Of a stretch of DNA of 64,000 bases, positions 42,395 through 51,599 are shown piece by piece; within the stretch, counting starts at the first letter, position 1; every line of letters begins with the position of its first letter. Origin of the DNA: Peronospora farinosa (taxonomy: Eukaryota > Oomycota > Peronosporomycetes > Peronosporales > Peronosporaceae); assembly GCA_947646735.1 (NCBI GenBank), contig CANTFK010000343.1, forward strand, positions 372,001-436,000, written 5' to 3'. Made by a program: the position numbers and the translations under genes. The notes below the pieces were generated by a model. The model searched no databases, was not told where the DNA came from, and saw only the letters and a list, made by a program, of their open reading frames with translations.

Positions 42395-43383
42395 TTCAAA
42401 AGGGCAGGACAAGGGTGCACGGGGTCTTGCCGCAGTTCGGAAGACCAGCGTGCAGGGAACAGCTGTGGAGAAGTGCCAAGGAAATCAGAGCATAAAGGAA
42501 ATAGGAACAAGGTGCAAGATAGTTTCCAGTCACTCCCCCAAGGGAGTGACTACAACACGGCCTCGCAGATCCACAACCTCACACCAGGCCCCAGCCTTAT
42601 TGAGAATATAAGGACCCAGAAGTGCAGAGCCAGTACAGGCCCCAGGCCCAGGAATCAGGTTCCAGGGTACCAGGGTACCGGGGCCCAAAGTCCGAGGGTG
42701 AAGAATCGGTACACGGAATATCGAAGGTTACAGAAAGTACAGGTACGAAGGAGCCAATTCTTCCTCCAAGAGTAGAGAGAAGGGTCAGGGTTAGGCAAGA
42801 AAAGCATACAAAGTATAAGATAAATAAACACACTCGAATTTGCATTACACGCGGCAGCTCCAAGCGCCTCCTCTTAGCTTCTACGTCGTTCACCTCTTCC
42901 AAGCGAGATACCCTTTGGGCCCCCCGACGTCAGAAGGTGTTATAAGGCTCAATCTACGCAAGTTGAACCTCAGGATAGTTGGCCTGAGGTGTCAAGCAAG
43001 TGTCAAGACTCTACGACCCGCTACAGGAAGCGATTTCTCTACGGGGAAGAATACAAAGGGGTTCAAGGACCAAGGACAGTCATCCACCAAAGGGGTACGC
43101 AGTACCAGGAGCATTGCTCTCGACACAGTTGATTAGGCATAAGAAACCCCGGGCCCGAGTGAAGTATATCCACTCATGAACCCCCAAGTCGCTCCATACA
43201 AGGACCAAGTCTATAAGTTTTCTGCGTCTAACGAGGAGCAAGACCAGCCAAGCCGACGGGTACACAAGGTGAGACCAAAGGTTGACGCGACACGGTATAG
43301 GGGTACACCCTCCGTTAGTCGGCAGTCCGGCGCTGTGTGTGTTTGTGGTTCTCTCACGTCGTTTGAGAATACACTCCACCACA
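42389..43383 (+). repeat. LTR of a further retroelement (plus orientation)
   Basis: About 995 bp, TGTTAATTC ... CTCCACCACA. Its last 130 bp contain GACGGGTACACAAGGTGAG and CCTCCGTTAGTCGG, and its end is CTCCACCACA. All three also occur in the Chronos-like LTR, so the two families are related. It truncates the integrase of C2. A second, inverted and diverged copy is at 45240-45875. Confidence 0.65.
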
Positions 43384-43462
43384 CTTGTTTGACGACTCGG
43401 CCTCCTAGATCACGTCGCCGATTTCCTCGAGGTAGTGACGCCAATTGTCCCTCTACGGTAAA

Positions 43463-43554
43463 TATGACTGCTTCCTCATTGACGGCGACTTCCCCTGCCG
43501 CGACCGTCGTGGGCCCATCGCCTACCCTGTTCGCACCGACTTCAGCGGCAAACG
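43463..43554 (+). pseudogene. Possible gag start after the 42.4 kb LTR
   Basis: An ATG at about 43,465 reads MTASSLTATSPAATVVGPSP, a Ser/Thr/Pro-rich start typical of gag. It is cut after about 30 codons by the truncated end of the minus-strand Gypsy beside it. Confidence 0.35.
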
Positions 43555-44878
43555 TTAAAAAGTGTACGGTAAAACCACTGTTTTACGCAGAACACGTTTT
43601 GGTTGTTTATCGGCAATTTTGACAAAGATGGCACCTGGACCTTCTCGAAGGGACAAACAGGATGCGCGAAAGAAGTTGTTGGATGCGCCAGAATCCAACA
43701 ACGCTCGGAGTGGTCGCTTTACTCCAGCAACGATGAGACTGATAATAATCAGTCTCGAATCATCGCGCATGGCGGTGGCATTGAAGTGGGTATGAATCAC
43801 TTTGGGGCTAGGAGCCCAAGCTGCCACCTGAGTACTCGGGGCTTCATTTATGCCAGTAGGTCGCCCCACGCCTACTGGAACCACCGACGACACAGCGTCT
43901 CCTCGTGAGACAGCTGTGTTCATAGTCACCGGCGCAGGTGAACGACAGACAGCCGCACGATGGCCTGTTTTACCACAGCGAAAACACTTCATCGTGTTAG
44001 GTTTGCGAATGTCGCGGCTTAACGATTTGCCGCGACCACGAGAGGACTCGATTGCATCAAGTTACATTGGTTCTGGGCCAGACGTCCGGGGATGTTGTGA
44101 CGCTGCGTGCAGGTACGACGACGCGACAGTGTAATCCTCACGAAGCGCGAGGGCAAATGCCTCCTTGAGGGAATTTGACTCAGCACGTGCAAGGCAGTAA
44201 CGCGTCATGCCCTCCTGCATACCAAAAATAAAGACATGGACTTGTGAAGCCATGTCAATTGGCTGCGTGGTAATGCACGAAGCAAGGTGACGTGTCTTCT
44301 GCACGTAGTCACGCATCGACAGCTTGCCCTGTCGGAGTGAGAAGAAATCTGCACGCAAGCGAGATTCATCTTGAGGAGGCTCGAAAGCCAGTCGTAAGTC
44401 ACGCTGGATATCGTCCAGCGTGGGGAACGCCGACTCATCTACGACGAGCATTCCGAGGTCTTATTCCTTGGCTTTGCCAGCAAGACGAGACAACAGGAAA
44501 TTGACCTTGGCCGTCGGACCGTCAATCAATCTTGACGCTATTGCAATATCCGCCTCGCAAAACCAGCGATTGAGGGAGAGACGATCCGGACCATCACCGG
44601 AGTACGTTGACGTCTCCATCTTGATAGCATCATGGTGCAAAGTGCGCGAGGAAGTCAATACCCCCCGATTTCGCTTCGGCGAGCTCGCGCACCATAAGGT
44701 CGTGGATGGCGGCACGTTGATCATCAGGCGTCGCTGTGCTCAGTAGAGACGTCACAATAGTTTCACCAGACACCACCGCGAGACGGTGTAATGCCTGCCA
44801 CTCCACCAAGGTGAGATGTGGAAAATCAGAATGCTCCAGCGAGACCGCTGGAGCCACCGAAGACTCTCCCGTGTTCAT
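43555..44878 (-). pseudogene. gag and partial protease of Gypsy fragment E
   Basis: Good copy of the family gag: [73 protein letters not shown] and [11 protein letters not shown]. The zinc knuckle is CFRCGKTGHRAAVC at about 43,940-43,985. The protease has an intact LLDSGASNNFF at about 43,690. A frameshift near 44,460 and one near 44,690 split it. The frame ends at 43,555 because the element is truncated. Confidence 0.8.
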
Positions 44879-44919
44879 CTCCTATCTGATCATTGGAAGG
44901 ACTACGAAGTGCTACCAGG

Positions 44920-45238
44920 TGTAACGGGCTAAGGACCCGCTACCGTCTTACACTAAAAGGGCGTTGAGGAAGCGCTCTCAATTAATTCGTAAATATAACT
45001 CTGATTTTTGTTTAGTTTAGTTTTAATCCGCAGTAAGTGCGAATATGTTCCCTAGCTCATGGGAACCACTCAATATGGAAGTCAATTTATTATTGGCTAA
45101 TTATTGGGTCTGGCACCCTAATAATAAACCAATAATAAAATGACGCGCAGTATCCGCTAATCGGATACTGCCCTATGCCTACTTATGTAATTATGTATTA
45201 ATCCTATAACTACTTATGTAATATGTTGACCCATTACA
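44920..45238 (-). repeat. 5' LTR of Gypsy fragment E
   Basis: 319 bp, plus-strand TGTAACGGG ... CCCATTACA. It shares end sequences and the AATAATAAACCAATAAT region with the family A LTRs. Confidence 0.8.
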
Positions 45239-45239
45239 G

Positions 45240-45875
45240 GTTACCGCTTCCTGTAGCGGATTTTAAGTGTCTTGGCACCTTAGACAAACTATCTTGAGGT
45301 TCAACTTGCGTAGATTAAGCCGTCTAATACCTGCTGACGTCGGGGGGCCAAAGGGTATCCCGACCAGAAGAGGCGGAGCGACGGAGAAGCTTAGGGGGGG
45401 GGGGGGCGCTTAAAGCTGCCACGTGTAATGCAAATTCGAGTGTGTTTATTTACCTTATACTTTGTATGCTTTTTCTTGCCTAACCCTGACCCTTCTCTCT
45501 GAATAGTGCCACGTGTCGACTCTTGGAGGATGAACTGGCTCCTTCGTACTTGTACTTTCTAAAACCTTCGGGATTCCGTGTACCGTTTCTGCACCCTCGG
45601 GCATAGGGACCTTGTATTCTAAGGCCCTGTGCTCCTGTACCTAGAAGCCCTAGTACCCTGAGCCCTTTAACCTTGGGGCCTGCAACGTCTCTGCACTGTT
45701 GGATCCTTATATTCTTCATGGGTCTGGGGCCTAGTGTGATATTGTGGATCTGAGAGGCCTTGTTATTGCTATTACCTCGCGAGAGTGACCTGGAATTCTC
45801 TTGGCCTCTGTCCATGTAATTCTTGGTGCCCTGATTTCCATGGAACTTCTCCACATCACCAACGCTCCGCATTCC
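45240..45875 (-). repeat. Inverted, truncated copy of the 42.4 kb LTR
   Basis: Reverse complement aligns with about 42,465-43,035 (GAGGTTCAACTTGCGTAG, TGTGTTTATTTA, AGCCTAACCCTGACCCTTCTC in part). Clearly diverged. It contains a run of 14 G at about 45,396-45,409, where base count is unreliable. Confidence 0.65.
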
Positions 45876-47404
45876 TTGCGTTGAGGCAGGGTAGTCTGTC
45901 AATGCTGGACTACATCCAACGTGCGCGACATCTGGCATCGAGAATAGTCGCCGGCCCTATCGACACGGTGACACAAGTCCATGTATTCTTTACCGGGATA
46001 AATGTGGGCATCACCTTTTTTACTTAACGCGGAAGCCTCCCGCTTCTCTTGATGAGGCGTTCAGCATTGCGCTGCGTGAAGACTTCAGCCTCTTGGCTTC
46101 GCAAGTGGATCACTCGCTTCCCCTACGCGCCGCTCAGGAGCCTGAGCCAATGGAACTCAATGCAATCGAGCACGCCCCAGGTCATAGGCGTGCTTCCAGT
46201 CACAGTTCTTGGAAGCCTGCAACAGCGAAGAACCTGGTCTGGTTTGCTTCCGCTGATGTAAGACTGGTCACCGCACAGCCGTCTGCCGCGAACCTACGAC
46301 AGTGCTCGTTGTCACCGAGTCTGGAGTCTCCGTCTCTCTCGATGGGCAGCCAAAAACGGCAAGAATCAGTAGGCGCAGGGCGTCCTACTGGGCGAGGACG
46401 GAAGAATGTACCTAAGGTGGCAACAATTCTCCTATCTTCGCTGTGCATTATGTGCAGCTGAATGTCACCACGTTCAGCAATGATCCGAGTTTGATTGTGC
46501 TCAGTGTTCAGGCCCTGCAAGTACGGGGTAGCATGTTGCCGTCGTAAATCCCGATCCTACGACTTATCATATCCTCGAAATAGGCGATGGCCTTCGCGCG
46601 TGGTGTGCAACTTTTCAATATTTCCCTCCCCTCAGTCGAACAGTCGTTCCTGAGTCAAAAATATAATCTGCAGCAGTGGCTTCGGGTGTCGCACGGTCGA
46701 GCAGCGGCTCCCGCGCATGCGAATTTTTCCAAAACCGTACCGAAGCAGGAGTTTGGGTGTGTCACCAGCGTGCAGGGGCACCCTTGTCAGTCCACGTCAA
46801 AGTAACTACGACGAGACAGGGGCATCTGGAGAGTTCCACGGAAGCAGTGGCTTCCGTTACCCGATCAGGTATCCGGTTCGTGTTTCTGTGTCGCGACGAC
46901 GCAAACGGCGCCGTGCGCGTCCCTGCTCCGCTGTGCTGCCGAGACCTCCCACGCCGACTCCGTTTCATAAAATCATTAATATCGTCAACATGACTGGTGT
47001 TGATTCATCCAGCCATCCGACGCAAGTCGCGAGTCAGCCTCGCTATGCGTCTGGAATCACGCAGCTCCCAGAGCTTTTTTGGGAAGAGATGCTGCGTGAC
47101 TTGAAGGGGGAGAGATCAAACAACTATGTGTAGTCGTTCAAGCTCCGGCAATCTAAAATCGTGAGCGCCTGAAAGGAATGGAACCGAAGTCCGCTCGCAT
47201 AGAGCGATTTAAGGCTCAATCGTGGAAAGAACTCGATGCGTCGAAGATCCCTGTTCTCGGTCTCGCGCGCGAATTCTTTGATGTATTTCCTGACACCATT
47301 CCAGCAGTTCTTCCCGCCGACAGAGGTGTGCAACACGAGATAGATCTCGTTCCTGGGTCGAAGTTGTTGTTGAAGGTGCGCCTCGGCCAGAAATCGCTGC
47401 ACTA
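45876..47404 (+). mobile_element. Gypsy B fragment B3 (gag to RT start)
   Basis: Starts in the gag capsid region (LRQGSLSMLDYIQRARHLASRI). It then matches the arms from TACGCGCCGCTCAGGAGCC (about 46,121) through the protease-linker region to 47,110. It continues as the natural B sequence into RT (PADRGVQHEIDLVPGSK near 47,330). Many frameshifts. It shows what should follow the left arm at 10,412 and so identifies that junction as abnormal. Confidence 0.75.
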
Positions 47405-47785
47405 AATGTATGGTCTGGTTAGTCAGGTGTGCGCCTATCCCATGAGTAATTCCACTAGCGTGGATTACATCATGAGTGACTATCTGATGAGTCATGTGTA
47501 TAGAGTAGATTACTCATGTGCGGCTATCCCATGAGTAATGTATAGAGTAGATTACTCATGGGCCCACATGAGGAATACCAGTAGTGTGGATTACTATCTG
47601 ATGAGTAACGTGTTTATAGAGTAGATTACGCATGCGCGACTATACGAATAGTAATGCGCGATATAGCGATTAGAAACGTGTAGTCGAAGAATACAGTAGG
47701 CTTAGAGAAGCAACAAAGTTTGTGAACTAAGGACCTAGATATATTCACTTTGCATTTTACCAGCTTTGACCAACTCCTTTAATTT
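47405..47785 (+). promoter_or_regulatory. Upstream region of Copia element, possible LTR with short repeats
   Basis: Between the B3 fragment and the Copia gag. Contains several copies of ATAGAGTAGATTAC[TG]CATG and CTATCTGATGAGT within 47,440-47,640. By position it should be the Copia 5' LTR, but the second LTR lies outside the window and the borders cannot be set. Confidence 0.45.
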
Positions 47786-48457
47786 ATGAGCCCAAGCCCT
47801 GCAGACTCTGCCCAAAACCTCGACCACGCTTTCTCCATGGACGCCATGCCAATCACCACCGCCCGCATCAACAAGGTCGCCGAAACAAACTTTCATACGT
47901 GGGAGTTCAAAATGCAGATGGTGCTGGAGGAGCGCGACCTGTGGGATGTCGTGAGTGGGGAGGTGAATCTTGAGCAGTGCGTGTCGACATTCGACCAAGC
48001 AACTTTCGAGAGGAAGTCACGTCAGGCGCTGGCGATCATCTATCTCGCGATGGAGGATTCGCAGTTGCCATTGGTGCGCTCGACGGAGAATGCGTATGAT
48101 GCATGGTCACGTCTGGAGGGACACTACGAGAAGAAGAGCTTGGCTAATAAGCTCTTTCTTCGTCGCCGTTTCTTTAAGACAATGATGGGAGAAGATGATG
48201 ACGTGCTAGAACACATCAACAAGCGCAAGACCCTGGCGGAGCAACTTTACGCGATTGGTGCTCCGGTCAGCGAAGACGACTTGGTCATCACTCTTTTGGC
48301 CAGTCTCAGCGAGTCTAATCAGTTCGTGATAATGGCGCTGGAATCAAGATCCGACTTGCTGCCATGGGATTTAGTGACGTCTCGGCTGATGCATGAAGAC
48401 CTGAAGCGCAAGGAGCAAGGTGGCGGAGTCGATGGATCTGTGAATGGGCAAGCTTAA
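47786..48457 (+). CDS. Copia gag polyprotein part
   Basis: 223 residues from the ATG at 47,786. Typical Copia UBN2-like gag: FHTWEFKMQMVLEERDLWDVV, AYDAWSRLEGHYEKKSLANK, LFLRRRFFKTMM, LAEQLYAIGAPVSEDDLVITLL and LMHEDLKRKEQ. A stop at 48,456 separates it from the zinc knuckle and protease, which continue in another frame, so a frameshift is needed to read on. Least damaged gag of the window. Confidence 0.88.
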   Translation: MSPSPADSAQNLDHAFSMDAMPITTARINKVAETNFHTWEFKMQMVLEERDLWDVVSGEVNLEQCVSTFDQATFERKSRQALAIIYLAMEDSQLPLVRSTENAYDAWSRLEGHYEKKSLANKLFLRRRFFKTMMGEDDDVLEHINKRKTLAEQLYAIGAPVSEDDLVITLLASLSESNQFVIMALESRSDLLPWDLVTSRLMHEDLKRKEQGGGVDGSVNGQA

Positions 48458-50291
48458 GCGTTCATGTCAAGAGACAACTAGCGAAAACGTACGACCAGGT
48501 AAGAAGACTGGTGCGTGCCACAAGTGTGGGAATCAAGGACATTGGATCGCGGAGTGCCCCTCGCGGATCCAAGAAGACGCCGAACGACATCGATTCTAGC
48601 GTGCGAACGTGGCGCAAGATGAAGATCTTGGCGACCATCTGTTTTCGGCTGATGGTGAAGTCGTCAAGTCGAGAAACGTGTGGCTGGTCGACTCGGGTGC
48701 GACGCAGCACATGACGAGTTCCAAGAAGTTCATGAAGAACTACAAGGTCTTCAATCCGGTCGATGTGCGCTTGGCAGACGATGGTGTCGTTCAAGCGATC
48801 GGAAATGGCGACATCGTGATGACAATGAAGACGCCACGCGGTACCAAGAAAGGTGTGCTCACAGACGTGTGGCATATTCCCATGTTATCACGGAATCTGT
48901 TCTCCGTGGGTAGATTCACCAAGGACGTCGGGCCAGTCACCTTCGAAATTGACGGATGCTTTGCGGAGACGAAACGAGTCAAGTGGAAGCTCGATGCTCG
49001 CGAAGGCAAAGGGCTTTTCAAGCTCTGCATGGCTCCAGAAGCGTATAACGAGGCAAACGTGTCAAGTTTGGATGATTGTAAAAGGAGTACTGGGTCGTCC
49101 TATGGCATCTTCGGATTAGTCACATCGGCCACGGAGGACTTGACGCCATCGTTAAGAAAGGTTATGGAACCGGCATTGACTTGGCCTCGGTGAACAAATG
49201 GGAGAATTGCAGCGGGTGCGCACTCGGCAAGCAAACGCGAGTAAGCTATATGTCGAAGTCTTCTGAACAAGCAAAGAAGTTGCTGGAGGTCATTCACAGT
49301 GATGTGTTTAAGCCCATGCAAACCCCTACCTACAGTGGCAAACGTTATTTTGTTACATATATCGACGAATACTCACACTATTGTGTAATATTTCTGCTCA
49401 AGAACAAGTCTGAAGTGGCGACCAAATTTGCAGAATTCGTCGCGTGGGCGGAAACCCAGACTGGCAAGCGCGTGAAGATTCTTCGTTGTGACAATGAAGG
49501 CGAATACATCTCCGGTGCAATGTCCAAGATGTGTGTGGATCGTGGCATTGTGCAGAAACTTACGCCACCGTACACTCCTCAACTGAATGGTGTTGCCGAA
49601 AGGATGAATCGTACATTGGTGGAAAGCGCCCGCTGCATGATGGAACATGCTGGGCTGGCGAAATCATATTGGGGAGAAGCAGTCATGACTGCCAACTTCT
49701 TGCGAAATCGCTACCCAACCCGTGCCACACGTCATGACGAGTCACCACATCAAGCTTGGACCGGGAAGAAACCTTTGCTTGCGAATTTGATGGTGTTCGG
49801 GTGTAATGCGTATGTGCATGTTCCAAAGGAAAAGCGGTCCAAGTTCGACGCTTGATCAATACACTGTCGTTTCATGGGATATGCAGATCACGAAAAAGCG
49901 TATCGATTCGAAGAGATCAAGAGTGGTCGTGTGCTGGTCAGCCGCGACGCACAGTTTAGGGAAGACGTCTTCGACAGTGGAAGACGCGACTACGTCCAAG
50001 CCGAAGTAGTTCGAGAAGACAAAGAAGGTATAACGTATGAAGACTCATCGTGTTCCAACAAAGAAGAAGAAGAAAACGTGAAGGTTAAAGACGTCGAAAC
50101 TGGAAGCAAGCGACATCAACGCACACGATCACTGGAAGAAGCGGTCGAAATTCCAAGAACAAATTGACCAAGTCGGTATAAAGGATTGGTGGAGACATCT
50201 GCGGTGGCTAAAGAAAGTCATGATTTTGAAGCTGCCTACGTCATGGAATTAGTGGGAGAATTGCCAACGACATTCAAATCGGCAATGGAAT
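48458..50291 (+). pseudogene. Copia pol, first part (protease, integrase)
   Basis: Zinc knuckle CHKCGNQGHWIAEC at about 48,515-48,556. Protease VDSGATQHMTSSKKF at about 48,690, with active-site DSGA intact. DVWHIPMLSRNLFSVGR. GAG-pre-integrase end NCSGCALGKQTR at 49,206. Integrase core IHSDVF, TYIDEYSHY, RCDNEGEY, PYTPQLNGVAERMNRTLVE, so the D, D, E residues are seen. Then AYRFEEIKSGRVLVSRDAQF. Frameshifts near 49,130, 49,850 and 50,160. At 50,291 the frame is cut by the Chronos-like element and resumes at 63,772. Confidence 0.88.
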
Positions 50292-51514
50292 TGTGGTGGA
50301 GAGGGATTCGCAAAATTGCTGATGCGATCCCAACTCTCCACTGGCGCCCGGACGACCGACTAACGGAGGGGGTACCCCGATTCCGTGTATAAAGCCTTCC
50401 TCACCTTGTGTACCCGTCGGTAGGGCGGGTTGTTCTCTTCTCGGTAGACTTGAGTCGATGTTGAACTTGATTGTGTTAGGGACAGGTGGGGGGGCGATCG
50501 AGTGGAATTCCTCACACGATCACAGTTGTTCTTGGGGTGATCTATTTGAGTCTCCCTGATCTCCCTTGAGATCGCCTTGTCCAAAAATGTAGATACTTGA
50601 TCCGCTTGCCTTCTGAACACTTGAGCCGTCTCGCGATCTTGTATCTGGACTTCTTAGTCCTCTGCGTCCAATCGCAGCTTGAGTTGGTTTGTTGAGAATT
50701 CTTGCAATCCCTGGCCAAACAATCCAGGGATATGACTTGCGTAGTAGGTAGACTTCCTTGAGACGTCGGGAGGCCAAAGAATCCAGCCCGGAAGAGAAGT
50801 CGACACGTGTACTTAGAAGCAAATTGTACTCTGTTAATGTTAACCAATCAGATACCAAAACCTATGATCTTGACTATCTGTAGCTCAGGATCTGTTGCCA
50901 CGTATCGCCCTTTCGGAAAAATCAGATCTTGTAATGTGGTCCACTCCAAAATCGCCGCGATCTGGATTGCTACCTCGCTCGGATCTAATACCATTTTAGT
51001 ATCAGATCGCGGTACTAATAATTAGTATCGGATCGCGGTACTAATAATTAATATCGGATCGCGATACTAAATAATTAGTATCGGATCGCGATCCGCCGGA
51101 TCACGACTTGTCCTCTTCACCGTTTCTTAGGTCATGTGAGATAGTTCATCTATGTGACATGTCATATCCACCATTCCAGTCCTCCATAGCGACGTGATCC
51201 ACACCAGACCGTCTTCACATGCTTGGATGTACCCATCCTCCTTCTTAGCGATCGCGTTCACGCGGATCGCCACCGAAAAATACTGGAGATCGCAATAGCG
51301 TAGTTCCTAGGCCATACTTGACCCCATATTTAGAAGTGCAAACTACACCATTCACTGTTTTCCCTCCTATTTGACATCGTCTTGAAACCTTTCTGCGAGA
51401 TCGCGACTCATCAATATTGGCCACGAGATAGCGACTCATTAATATTGGCCATTTCGGACTTAACCGAAAATATGCGATCACACTTTGCGAAATTTACTCC
51501 TTCACTTCGCCACA
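50292..51514 (-). repeat. 3' LTR of the Chronos-like element
   Basis: 1223 bp, plus-strand TGTGGTGGAG ... CTTCGCCACA. Carries tandem units of about 25 bp (TAATTAGTATCGGATCGCG) at 50,995-51,095. It also has a 27-bp duplication at about 51,400-51,450 (GCGACTCATCAATATTGGCC) that the other LTR lacks. By eye a few dozen differences from the 5' LTR, most of them at the two ends. Confidence 0.9.
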
Positions 51515-51599
51515 ATCGTTCCCTACACCGTTAGCCCACATACAGTGTTGGCCTAACTGTGCACTGTCTCGCTTCACTCTTCTCGTCACGCCGTCCCTT

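Larger units (their letters stand above)
43555..45238 (-). mobile_element. Gypsy fragment E: 5' LTR, gag and start of protease
   Basis: Minus strand. LTR 44920-45238 (TG...CA), primer site 44895-44917 (TGGTAGCACTTCGTAG), gag from MNTGESSVAP (44,878), and protease cut at 43,555. Related to family A by gag and LTR. Its outer LTR end sits directly against the inverted LTR fragment at 45,240, suggesting it inserted there or was joined there. Confidence 0.8.

Noticed and set aside
45396..45409. G-run as a functional G-quadruplex
   Set aside because: A single uninterrupted homopolymer in a decayed LTR; length is prone to sequencing error.
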